DNA of 41,925 bases. Origin: Poseidonocella sp. HB161398. Its GTDB lineage: Bacteria > Pseudomonadota > Alphaproteobacteria > Rhodobacterales > Rhodobacteraceae. Location: the NCBI RefSeq assembly GCF_005870025.1, contig NZ_VATA01000056.1, forward strand, positions 1 through 41,925. Direction: 5' to 3'. Shown here piece after piece: positions 1-7,243 of this stretch. The position numbers were made by a program, and so were the translations under genes. The notes below the pieces were generated by a model. That model was not told where the DNA came from. It saw nothing but the letters and a program-made list of their open reading frames with translations, and ran no database searches. The first letter of the stretch is position 1, and every line of letters starts with the position of its first letter.

Positions 1-141
1 GGCCGCTTCTTCCACGGGCTCTTCACCAGCCCGCTCTCCACCGTGCTCTTCATCGCCGTCGTCCTGATCTTCGTGTCGCAGACGCCGCTCTGGCGCAATC
101 CCTTCCGGATGGCGCAGGGCGTGCGGGAAAAGCACAGCTGA
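1..141 (+). CDS. C-terminal end of a TctA-like tricarboxylate-transporter permease (partial)
   Basis: The window opens inside a reading frame that ends with TGA at 139-141 and encodes 46 residues. One hydrophobic helix (about residues 10-26, rich in V, L, I and F) is followed by a short polar tail ending in REKHS. The shape (a last membrane helix beginning with SPLSTVLF and then a basic cytoplasmic tail) resembles the C-terminus of the large permease TctA of tripartite tricarboxylate transporters, which are abundant in alphaproteobacteria. This is an inference from a short fragment, and another polytopic permease is possible. It converges on the LacI-type gene at 175-1203. Confidence 0.5.
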   Translation, partial: GRFFHGLFTSPLSTVLFIAVVLIFVSQTPLWRNPFRMAQGVREKHS

Positions 142-147
142 GCAGGG

Positions 148-164
148 CCCGGCGGAAAGCCGGG
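148..164. terminator. Short stem-loop between convergent genes
   Basis: CCCGGC, a GGAAA loop and GCCGGG form a 6-bp stem in the 33-bp gap between the TctA-like gene (stop at 141) and the end of the LacI-type gene (175). There is no T-run on either side, so as a terminator it is only plausible. Confidence 0.35.
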
Positions 165-174
165 GAGGGCGGCC

Positions 175-1203
175 TCAGGCGTTTTCTTTCAGCAGGATGC
201 GGAAGGGCAGGGTCTCGGCCGGGGCAGAGGCGGAGGCGGCGCCGTTCAGCAGCGCCTCGAGCCGGGCGACGGCCACCGGCACCGCCTCGGCGGCCGGATG
301 GGCCAGCACCACGTCGAGCCCGCCATCGGCCAGGGCCAGGCGCGCGCGCTGCGTCGCCTCGAGCGCGACCGTCACCGGGCGCGGACCGGCGCAGCTGCCG
401 AGCCCGGCCAGCAGCCCGTCCACCCCGCCGCCGCAGAGGAAGATCCCGCCCGGCGGCTGCTCCATCGCCATCAGCTGGCGAGCGATCTCGGCGGCGCGCT
501 GGTCCTCCTCGCCGGTGAAGCGGGTGGGCAGGATCTCGGTGCCGGGCATCTCCGCCTGGGCATAGGCGCGGAAGCCCGCCTCGGCGGTCTGCTGGCAGCG
601 GAACAGCCGGTGCCCCGAGATCACCGCGATCCGCTCCAGCGGGCGGGCGGGCAGCCGGTCGAGGAACCACCCGGCGCTGCGGCCGATCTGCCAGTCGCTG
701 GCGCCGACGAAGCCCGCCGCCGCGCCGGCCGAGACCTCGCTGAGCAGCGGCAGGACCGGCACGCCGGCCCCGGCCAGATCGGCGATGGCGCGGTTGACCA
801 GCGGATGGTCCACCGCCACGCAGGCCACCGCGTCGCATTCGGCCCCGAGCTTGCGCAGCGCCGCGGCCACTTCGGCCGGTTCCAGCCCGGGCGCCCGCGC
901 CAGCACGGCCTCGCCCGCGACGCGCCGCAGCGCAGCGGCTTCGCGCATGAAAGCGTCGCAGAGATCGTCGTAGAAGAGCCGGTCGAAGGCCGGGACCAGC
1001 AGGCCGAATTTCCGCCGCGCCGCCGTGCGGCCGAGATGGCGCCGGATCGAGCCCGTGGCGTAGAAGTCCATTTGCTCGGCGATTTGAAGCACATGCTCCA
1101 CCGTGGCCCGCTTCACCCCGCCGCGGCCGGAGAGGATGCGTTCGACAGTCGAGACGCTGAGCCCGGATTCGCGGGCGAGATCGGCGATGGTGTGGCGGGG
1201 CAT
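175..1203 (-). CDS. LacI-family transcriptional regulator
   Basis: This 342-residue protein has the LacI/GalR layout. An N-terminal helix-turn-helix and hinge (residues about 1-55, with TIADLARESGLSVSTVERIL as the recognition unit) is followed by a periplasmic-binding-protein-like sensor domain (about 65-325) that would bind a sugar or sugar acid. The length is normal for the family. It is transcribed divergently from the dehydrogenase operon starting at 1479, with 275 bp between them, so that operon is the likely target; the TctA-like gene behind it is the alternative. The ATG at 1203 is chosen because the HTH starts immediately after it; the upstream Shine-Dalgarno sequence is weak. The ligand cannot be told from sequence. 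Confidence 0.85.
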   Translation of the reverse strand: MPRHTIADLARESGLSVSTVERILSGRGGVKRATVEHVLQIAEQMDFYATGSIRRHLGRTAARRKFGLLVPAFDRLFYDDLCDAFMREAAALRRVAGEAVLARAPGLEPAEVAAALRKLGAECDAVACVAVDHPLVNRAIADLAGAGVPVLPLLSEVSAGAAAGFVGASDWQIGRSAGWFLDRLPARPLERIAVISGHRLFRCQQTAEAGFRAYAQAEMPGTEILPTRFTGEEDQRAAEIARQLMAMEQPPGGIFLCGGGVDGLLAGLGSCAGPRPVTVALEATQRARLALADGGLDVVLAHPAAEAVPVAVARLEALLNGAASASAPAETLPFRILLKENA

Positions 1204-1226
1204 GGGACGGGTCCGGATTGCTTTGC

Positions 1227-1236
1227 TGCTGCAGCA
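1227..1236. promoter_or_regulatory. Palindrome TGCTGCAGCA in LacI/dehydrogenase divergent promoter region
   Basis: The 275-bp gap 1204-1478 carries the promoters of the LacI-type gene and of the dehydrogenase operon. A perfect 10-bp palindrome sits 24 bp upstream of the regulator start codon. LacI-type operators are palindromes of this kind, but this one is short, GC-centred and not repeated elsewhere in the gap, so its role is tentative. I see no riboswitch or other structured element in the rest of the gap. Confidence 0.3.
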
Positions 1237-1478
1237 TTAGTGCCGTCGGCGGCCAAGGGGAAGGGGGCGTTCACGAAGCGGCGAGCGCGCCTTCAGCAAA
1301 ACCGGTCAGCATGAGGGGTTTCGCGGATGAAGGCAGGTTTCGTCCGGGCAGCGGCTTGTGCCGACCCCTCGGGCGGCCCTACCGCGGCGGCGCGAACGGA
1401 ACGCGATGCGACAGGCGGTCCCGGCGGCCCGGAGGGCCGCGCGGCGGCGCCCGGCGCCCAGTCCAAGGAGATGACGAG

Positions 1479-2210
1479 ATGAACCGCAGAGAAGCGCTGT
1501 TCTCGCTGGGGGCTGCGGCGGCCTCCACCGGGCTCGCCGCGACCGGCCGGGCTGCCGAGATCAAGGGCATGCCCGAGGCCACCCAGATGAGCGCCGACCA
1601 CCTGCCGGTCCCGGCCCGCCAGGGCGGCGCCTTCCGCGTGCTGACCGACGAGACCGACCAGAAGACGCTGGCGGCGGTCTTCGACCGGCTGATTCCGGCC
1701 GACGGCAACGGCCCTTCGGCGACCGAGGCGGGCTGCCTCGATTTCGTCGACGACCAGCTGTCGCGCGACTACGGCGCGGGCAAGGCGCTCTATCTCGAAG
1801 GGCCGCTGAACCGCGAGAACGAGGAGGCGATCATGGGATCGCCGCAATTCCTGGCCACCCCGCGCGAGCGCTACGCCGCCGGGCTGAAGGCGCTGGACGC
1901 CTATGCCCAGAAGACCGACGGCGCCGCCTTCCACGCGCTGTCGCCGGGCCGGATCGACGAGATCCTGACCGGGCTCGAGGCCGGCGAGATCGACCTGGGT
2001 GCCGACGTGAACGGCCAGGCCTTCTTCGAGCTGATGCTGCAGAACGTGCGCGAGGGCTACCTGGCCGACCCGCTCTATGGCGGCAACCGCGACATGGCGG
2101 GCTGGAAGATGATCGGCTTCCCCGGCGCGCGCTATGACTACCGCCCCTATATCGACCGCCGCGGCGAGGACCTGGCCCTCGCCCCCGTGTCGCTGATCCC
2201 GCAGGACTGA
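1479..2210 (+). CDS. Gluconate 2-dehydrogenase subunit 3 family protein (small subunit of membrane GMC dehydrogenase)
   Basis: This 243-residue protein has an N-terminal Tat-type signal: MNRREALFSLG, a hydrophobic stretch, then an Ala-rich cleavage region ending near residue 27. The mature part, with the pattern LAAVFDRLIPADGNGP, matches the gluconate_2-dh3 family. These small subunits chaperone and co-export the flavoprotein subunit of membrane-bound gluconate, 2-ketogluconate, fructose or sorbitol dehydrogenases. The ATG at 1479 is chosen because AAGGAG lies 8 bp upstream and the Tat motif starts at once; an in-frame extension back to 1218 has no such support. It is first in the operon small-large-cytochrome c, 13 bp before the next gene. 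Since the large subunit has no signal peptide, this subunit probably carries it across the membrane by the Tat hitch-hiker route. Confidence 0.85.
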   Translation: MNRREALFSLGAAAASTGLAATGRAAEIKGMPEATQMSADHLPVPARQGGAFRVLTDETDQKTLAAVFDRLIPADGNGPSATEAGCLDFVDDQLSRDYGAGKALYLEGPLNRENEEAIMGSPQFLATPRERYAAGLKALDAYAQKTDGAAFHALSPGRIDEILTGLEAGEIDLGADVNGQAFFELMLQNVREGYLADPLYGGNRDMAGWKMIGFPGARYDYRPYIDRRGEDLALAPVSLIPQD

Positions 2211-2223
2211 GAGGACGACCCAG

Positions 2224-4008
2224 ATGGCGAATGAACGCCCCAAGGCAGATGTCGTGATCGTCGGACTCGGCTGGGCCGGCTCCGTCATGGCCGAGGAACT
2301 GACCCGCGCGGGCCTGAATGTCGTCGCGATCGAGCGCGGCGCCTGGCGCGACACCTCGACCGACTTCCCCCCGGCCGTCGACCCTGACGAGCTGCGCTGG
2401 CACACCCGCCGCGAGCTGCTGCAGCCGATGAGCGTGGAGACCACCACCTTCCGCAACACCTCCGCCCAGACCGCGGCCCCGGTGCGCAACTGGAACGCCT
2501 TCCAGTTCGGCTGGAATGTCGGCGGCGCGGGCACCCACTGGGCCGGCATGTCCTGGCGCTTCCTGCCCTGGGACTTCGAAGTCGCCGGCAGGACGGCGGA
2601 ACGCTACGGCCAGGCGAAGCTCGACGGGCTGATGGCCGAAGGGCTGATGCTGCAGGACTGGGGCGTCACCTACGAGGAGATGGCGCCGTTCTACGACCGC
2701 TTCGAGCGGATCGCGGGCACCTCGGGCAAGGCCGGCAATCTCAACGGCCAGGCAATGCCCGGCGGCAATGTCTTCGAGGGCCCGCGCGAGCGCGACTATC
2801 CCACGCCGGAGCTGAAGGACACGCACTGGATGCGGATGTACCGCGAGACGGCCGAGGGCATGGGCTACCATCCCTTCACCATCCCCGCGGGCAATATCAG
2901 CCAGGCCTACGTGAACCCGCTGGGCGTCGCGATGGGGCCCTGCACCTATTGCGGCTTCTGCGATTTCCACGGTTGCGGCAACTTCTCGAAATCCTCGCCC
3001 CAGGCCTGCATCCTGCCGGCGCTGATGCGCCGCCCGAACTTCACCGTGCTGACCGAGACCGAGGTCCTGCACGCGGTGAAGCACGAGGACGGCAAGACGG
3101 TGACGGGCGTGAAATTCGTCACCCGCGACGGACAGGAGGGCTTCCAGCCCGCCGATATCGTCTGCATCACCGCCTACCAGATGGACAATGTCCGGCTGAT
3201 GCTGCTCTCGGGCATCGGCGAGCAGTACGATCCGGTCAGCCAGCAGGGCACGGTCGGGCGGAACTACAGCTACCAGACCTGCTCTTCGGTCACCGGCTTC
3301 TTCTCGGGGGCCAAGATGAACCCGTTCATCGGCGGCGGCGCGCTCGGCGTGCAGATCGACGATTTCAACGGCGACAACTTCGACCACGCGGAACTGGACT
3401 TCATCGGCGGCGCCGGGATCATGGGCTATTCGACCAATGGCCGCCCGATCGCCAACATGAACGGCATCCGCCCGGGCTCCAAGCGCTGGGGCTCGGAGTG
3501 GAAGGAGGCCTATGCGCGCGACTACCAGGAGGTGGCCAACATCTTCTGCCAGGGCACCTCGATGCCCGCGCGCGACGCCTACCTGTCGCTCGATCCTACC
3601 TATACGGACCGCCACGGCCAGCCGCTGCTGCGCCTGACCTTCGACTGGAACCGCAACGACAAGTCGATGATCGAGCATGCCACCGGCAAGGCGATCGAGA
3701 TCATGAAGGAAGCCGGCGGCGAGGACCTGATGGTCGACAACCAGGCCGAAGCCTCCTGGAACCCCTACAAGCAGCACAGCTCGCACACGATCGGCGGGCT
3801 GGTGATGGGCGCGGATCCGGCGACCTCGGCGCTGAACCCCTACCTGCAGAGCTGGGACTGCCACAACGTCTTCTCGGTCGGGGCCTCGGCCTTCCCGAAC
3901 AATGGCGGCTACAACCCGACCCTGACGGTCGGCGCGCTGGCCGTCCGCGCGGCGCGGGCGATCCACGAGACCTATGTCAACAATCCCGGACCGCTGGTGG
4001 AGGCCTGA
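2224..4008 (+). CDS. GMC oxidoreductase, FAD catalytic subunit of membrane-bound dehydrogenase
   Basis: This 594-residue flavoprotein starts with a Rossmann FAD site (VIVGLGWAGS, residues 11-20) and ends with the GMC C-terminal signature: His in HTIGGLVMGADP, then NPTLTVGALAVRAA. Between them is a cysteine group CTYCGFCDFHGC (Cys240, 243, 246 and 251) plus Cys262. In FAD-dependent glucose, gluconate and fructose dehydrogenases, a comparable cysteine group holds an iron-sulfur cluster that passes electrons to the cytochrome subunit. The reaction should be oxidation of a sugar, polyol or aldonate hydroxyl in the periplasm, with electrons going to the cytochrome c at 4012 and on to the quinone pool. 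The exact substrate is not readable from sequence. There is no signal peptide, consistent with co-export by the small subunit upstream. The stop codon is 3 bp before the next start. Confidence 0.9.
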   Translation: MANERPKADVVIVGLGWAGSVMAEELTRAGLNVVAIERGAWRDTSTDFPPAVDPDELRWHTRRELLQPMSVETTTFRNTSAQTAAPVRNWNAFQFGWNVGGAGTHWAGMSWRFLPWDFEVAGRTAERYGQAKLDGLMAEGLMLQDWGVTYEEMAPFYDRFERIAGTSGKAGNLNGQAMPGGNVFEGPRERDYPTPELKDTHWMRMYRETAEGMGYHPFTIPAGNISQAYVNPLGVAMGPCTYCGFCDFHGCGNFSKSSPQACILPALMRRPNFTVLTETEVLHAVKHEDGKTVTGVKFVTRDGQEGFQPADIVCITAYQMDNVRLMLLSGIGEQYDPVSQQGTVGRNYSYQTCSSVTGFFSGAKMNPFIGGGALGVQIDDFNGDNFDHAELDFIGGAGIMGYSTNGRPIANMNGIRPGSKRWGSEWKEAYARDYQEVANIFCQGTSMPARDAYLSLDPTYTDRHGQPLLRLTFDWNRNDKSMIEHATGKAIEIMKEAGGEDLMVDNQAEASWNPYKQHSSHTIGGLVMGADPATSALNPYLQSWDCHNVFSVGASAFPNNGGYNPTLTVGALAVRAARAIHETYVNNPGPLVEA

Positions 4009-4011
4009 TCC

Positions 4012-5316
4012 ATGGCAAACTGGAAGAAGATCGGCACCGGCGTCGCCGTGCTGGCCGTCATTGCCGCGGCAGGCGCCGGCGGCTGGGCCTGGACCAAGCT
4101 GAACACCTCGCGCTCCTCCGTGGCCGATGACAGCGTCGCGCTGGCCGATTTCAAGGCCGATCCCGAGGCGGCGGCGCGCGGCGAATACGTGATGCGGCTG
4201 GGCGACTGCGCGGCCTGCCACACCAAGGGGCAGGGCGATTTCGCGGGCGGCTACGAGATCCACACGCCCTTCGGCATGCTCGTCTCCTCGAACATCACGC
4301 CCGACCGCGAGACCGGCATCGGCGCCATGACCGAGCGCGATTTCTTCGACGCGATGCGCCATGGCCGGGGCTCGGAGGGCATGCTCTATCCGGCGATGCC
4401 CTATACCGACTATGCCAAGCTGTCGGATGCGGACATGCATGACCTCTGGGCCTACATGTCCACCGTGGTGCCGGTCTCGAACGAGATCGACGAGAATGGC
4501 GGCATGGCCTTCCCCTACAACATCCGCCTGGCCATGGCCGGCTGGAACATGCTGTTCTTCGACAATTCCGGCTTCTCGCCGGACGCGTCGCAATCGGCGG
4601 AATGGAACCGCGGTGCCTATATCGTCGAGGGTCCGGGCCACTGCTCGGCCTGCCACACGCCGCGCAACGCGCTCGGCGCGGAGATCGGCGCGGCCCATAT
4701 GCAGGGCGCCGAAGTCGATGGCTGGCACGCGCCCGAGATCACCTCGAACCCGCATGTCGGGCTGGGCGGCAGCTCGCTCGAGGATGTCGCGCGCTACCTG
4801 CAGACCGGCTCCGACGGGGTGGCCTTCGCGGCCGGCCCGATGGCCGAGGCGGTCGAGGATTCCACGCAGTACCTGAGCGACGAGGATGCCATGGCGGTGG
4901 CGACCTACCTGATGTCGCTGCCGGGCTCGGAGGCGCGCGCCTCGGCGCCGATGGCGCTGAACGCCTCGGCGGCGCTGGCCTACGAGGTCAACTGCTCGGC
5001 CTGCCACGGGCTCGAGGGCGAGGGGATCGACGGCCTGGCGCCGGGCTTCGCCGGCAATGGCGCGCTGCTCTCGGACAGCACGACCAACCCGGTGCGGGCG
5101 CTGCTGACCGGCGCGCGGGCGGCCCATACCGGCGTGCTGCCGACCGGGGCGGGGATGCCGTCCTTCGCCTGGAAGATGAACGATGCGCAGATCGCCGAAG
5201 TGCTCGACTTCATCCGCAACAGCTGGGGCAACTCGGCGGCGCCGGTGAAGGTCGAGGATGTCGCCAGCCTGCGCGAGGCGCTCGGCGCGCGCGAGAAGAT
5301 CGCGGCGCCCGAATGA
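4012..5316 (+). CDS. Triheme cytochrome c subunit of membrane dehydrogenase
   Basis: This 434-residue protein has one N-terminal hydrophobic segment (residues about 8-27) that acts as an uncleaved anchor or signal, then three c-type haem sites: CAACH at 66-70, CSACH at 211-215 and CSACH at 328-332. Three tandem cytochrome c domains of about 110-140 residues are the hallmark of the electron-transfer subunit of gluconate, sorbitol, fructose and aldehyde/alcohol membrane dehydrogenases, which deliver electrons to ubiquinone. It begins 3 bp after the flavoprotein gene, whose last codons contain GGAGG as the ribosome site, so the two are translationally linked. It is the last gene of the operon and is followed by a strong stem-loop at 5323-5348. 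Confidence 0.92.
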   Translation: MANWKKIGTGVAVLAVIAAAGAGGWAWTKLNTSRSSVADDSVALADFKADPEAAARGEYVMRLGDCAACHTKGQGDFAGGYEIHTPFGMLVSSNITPDRETGIGAMTERDFFDAMRHGRGSEGMLYPAMPYTDYAKLSDADMHDLWAYMSTVVPVSNEIDENGGMAFPYNIRLAMAGWNMLFFDNSGFSPDASQSAEWNRGAYIVEGPGHCSACHTPRNALGAEIGAAHMQGAEVDGWHAPEITSNPHVGLGGSSLEDVARYLQTGSDGVAFAAGPMAEAVEDSTQYLSDEDAMAVATYLMSLPGSEARASAPMALNASAALAYEVNCSACHGLEGEGIDGLAPGFAGNGALLSDSTTNPVRALLTGARAAHTGVLPTGAGMPSFAWKMNDAQIAEVLDFIRNSWGNSAAPVKVEDVASLREALGAREKIAAPE

Positions 5317-5322
5317 GGCAAT

Positions 5323-5348
5323 CCCCGGGGCGGTCCGCCGCCCCGGGG
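5323..5348. terminator. Bidirectional stem-loop between cytochrome c and DeoR genes
   Basis: A perfect 11-bp inverted repeat (CCCCGGGGCGG, loop TCCG, CCGCCCCGGGG) lies 6 bp after the cytochrome stop codon and 16 bp from the end of the opposing DeoR gene. It has no T-run, as is common in very GC-rich genomes. Its position between convergent genes supports a two-way terminator. Confidence 0.6.
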
Positions 5349-5364
5349 GGCCGCTCCGCCGGGC

Positions 5365-6129
5365 TCAGCCCCGCGGGGAAAGCGCCGCGTAATGCGTCGT
5401 TCCGCGCGGCAGGTCGAACGGCTCGGCCAGCGCATCGGTGACCAGATGGTCGATCTCGTCGAGACGGCAGATCGAGACCCGGCTCTCCGTCTCCAGCTTC
5501 TCCGAATGGCACAGCATGATGCAGTTCTGCGAGCAGCGGATCATCGCCCGCGCGACCTCGGCCTCGTGCAGCTCGTAGCTGGTCGCGCCGCGCTGGCGGT
5601 CGACCGCCACCGGCGAGATCACCGCATGGTCGGCGCGGAACCGGTCGATCTCGGACAGGGTCATCTCGCCATAGGTCGCCGGCACGTCGGTATGCGGCCG
5701 CCCGCCCAGCAGCAGCGTGTCGCAATTCGCGCCCTTGACCATGATCGTCGCGATTTCCAGCGAATTGGTCATCACCCGGATATTGCCGCGCGCCGCCAGC
5801 GAGGCGGCGAAGGACGAGGTGGTCGTGCCGGCGTCGATGAAGCAGGTGGCGCCCTCGGGGATCAGCTCAAGCGCGGCGCGGCCGATCGCGTGCTTCTGCT
5901 CGGAGAACTGCGAGGCGCGCGCGGCGAAGGCCGGTTCCGGCTCCACCGAATGCGAGCCGACGGCGCCGCCATGGACGCGCTGCAAGAGCCCCGCCTCCTC
6001 CATCTCCAGGAGGTCGCGCCGCACGGTCTCGCGAGAGACGCTGAAACGCGAGGCGAGGATATGCGCCGAGACCTTGCCGTCCTGGCTGAGCAGGGCGAGG
6101 ATCTCCGCCTGGCGTTCATGTGACCACAT
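5365..6129 (-). CDS. DeoR/GlpR-family transcriptional repressor
   Basis: This 254-residue protein has the DeoR N-terminal winged helix (residues about 1-57; RQAEILALLSQDGKVS and SRETVRRDLLEMEEAGLL are the family signature) and a C-terminal sensor of the phosphosugar-isomerase fold with a DAGTTTSSFA phosphate-binding loop near residue 95. Family members usually respond to phosphorylated sugars or polyols. The ATG at 6129 is chosen because AAGGAG lies 6 bp upstream and the HTH follows; an in-frame extension to 6411 crosses the promoter region. It is divergent from the 14-gene eutBC operon starting at 6405. Four TTTGCGTG-type repeats between the two starts are its probable operators. A phosphorylated effector would fit the four kinases encoded in the operon. 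Confidence 0.9.
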   Translation of the reverse strand: MWSHERQAEILALLSQDGKVSAHILASRFSVSRETVRRDLLEMEEAGLLQRVHGGAVGSHSVEPEPAFAARASQFSEQKHAIGRAALELIPEGATCFIDAGTTTSSFAASLAARGNIRVMTNSLEIATIMVKGANCDTLLLGGRPHTDVPATYGEMTLSEIDRFRADHAVISPVAVDRQRGATSYELHEAEVARAMIRCSQNCIMLCHSEKLETESRVSICRLDEIDHLVTDALAEPFDLPRGTTHYAALSPRG

Positions 6130-6184
6130 TGCCGTCTCCTTCTGACATCCCCTCCTTGCGGGCCGTCCCGGGGAAAGTCCACAT

Positions 6185-6345
6185 GGAATGTGGCTTTGCG
6201 TGGCATTTCTGGCGGTTCTCCGGCGCAGACGCCACAATCCATCTGCGATCTCGCCTGTTTGCGTGCCATTTTGTGGGATTCTGCGCTGAATTTTCCGGCG
6301 GAATGTGTAAATGCGTGGAAATGGCTGTGTCTTTGCGTGTTTTTT
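6185..6345. promoter_or_regulatory. Four phased TTTGCGTG-type repeats in the DeoR/eut operon divergent promoter
   Basis: The gap 6130-6404 is more AT-rich than its surroundings and holds four same-direction elements: TTTGCGTG at 6195-6202 (followed by GCATTT), 6258-6265 (followed by CCATTTT) and 6332-6339 (followed by TTTTTT), and a variant AATGCGTG at 6310-6317 (followed by GAAATG). The first and third are also both preceded by GGAATGTG (6185-6192 and 6300-6307). Start-to-start distances of 63, 52 and 22 bp are close to 6, 5 and 2 helical turns, so all copies lie on one face of the DNA. DeoR-family repressors commonly bind several direct repeats, so these are probable operators for the DeoR protein at 5365-6129. 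I could not place a convincing -35/-10 pair. Confidence 0.6.
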
Positions 6346-6404
6346 GCTGCTGATTCTGCGGTTATGGGCCAAAGCTTCCTCAAAAGCGCAGGATATGACA
6401 CAGA

Positions 6405-7193
6405 ATGACAACTACCCCGGAGACCGACCTGGCAGCCGATGTGGCAGACGGCGCGCGCAAGATGGCGCTGAGCTACTTCCGCAAGCCGCTGGCCGTCGAT
6501 GACAAGCCCGACAGTTCGCCGGTGACGGTCGCCGACCGCGAGATCGAGGCCTATATGCGCGCCTGCATCGCCGCGGCCTTCCCTGCCCATGGCATCTTCG
6601 GCGAGGAGCAGGATCCCGAGCGGCTCGACGCCTCCGAGATCTGGGTGGTCGATCCGATCGACGGCACGAAGTCCTTTGTCACCGGCCATCCGCTCTTCGG
6701 CAACCTGATGGCCTTCCTGCGCGACGGCCGCCCGGTGATGGGCCAGATCGAGATGCCCGCCCTCGGCGAGCGCTGGCAGGGGACGAAGGGCCAGCCGACG
6801 CTGTTCAACGGCGCGCCCTGCCGCACCAGCGCCTGCACCGATCCCGCCGAGGCGCTGGCCTATACCACCGACCCGCTGCTCTTCGCCGGGGACGACCGCG
6901 CCGTCTTCGACATGCTGGCCGCCTCGGTGCGGCTGCTGCGCTTCGGCGGCGACTGCTACAATTACGGGCTTCTCGCCTCGGGCCATTGCGACCTGGTGCT
7001 GGAGATCGGCCTGCAGCCCTATGACTACCTGCCGCTGGTGCAGGTGATCGAGGGCGCGGGCGGGGTCATCACCGACTGGGACGGCAGGCCCCTGGGCCTC
7101 GGCTCGCGCGGCGACGTGCTGGCCTCGGCCACGCCCGAGCTGCATGACCGCATGCTGGCCCGGCTCGCCGAGCGCGCGCCGGTCCCGGCCTGA
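6405..7193 (+). CDS. Inositol-monophosphatase-family phosphatase (histidinol-phosphatase-like)
   Basis: This 262-residue protein has all metal-site motifs of the IMPase superfamily: GEE at residues 66-68, DPIDGTKSF at 83-91 (Asp83 and Asp86) and a late Asp at about 206 in PYDYLPLVQVIEGAGG. The last motif and the length resemble the HisN-type group, which dephosphorylates histidinol phosphate, inositol phosphates or other sugar/polyol phosphates using Mg2+. No histidine-biosynthesis gene is nearby. It is the first gene of the operon controlled by the DeoR repressor, 50 bp ahead of the ABC binding-protein gene, and the same operon encodes four small-molecule kinases. A role in dephosphorylating a pathway intermediate or an imported phosphoester is therefore more likely than histidine synthesis, but the substrate is unknown. 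Confidence 0.85.
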   Translation: MTTTPETDLAADVADGARKMALSYFRKPLAVDDKPDSSPVTVADREIEAYMRACIAAAFPAHGIFGEEQDPERLDASEIWVVDPIDGTKSFVTGHPLFGNLMAFLRDGRPVMGQIEMPALGERWQGTKGQPTLFNGAPCRTSACTDPAEALAYTTDPLLFAGDDRAVFDMLAASVRLLRFGGDCYNYGLLASGHCDLVLEIGLQPYDYLPLVQVIEGAGGVITDWDGRPLGLGSRGDVLASATPELHDRMLARLAERAPVPA

Positions 7194-7243
7194 CGACACG
7201 AATAACCAACCAAGAAAACCAGTTCCCGACAGGAGAGTTTACA

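Noticed and set aside
1218-2210. Longer version of the dehydrogenase small subunit starting at 1218
   Set aside because: It would bury the Tat signal inside the protein; the ATG at 1479 has AAGGAG at the right distance.
1831-5127. Open frame of 1098 codons antisense to the dehydrogenase genes, and similar long antisense frames at 7025-8848, 10720-12738, 17016-19463 and 22994-25522
   Set aside because: They mirror real genes with strong domain motifs on the other strand, are rich in Arg, Gly, Ala and His with no recognisable domain, and arise from high GC codon bias.
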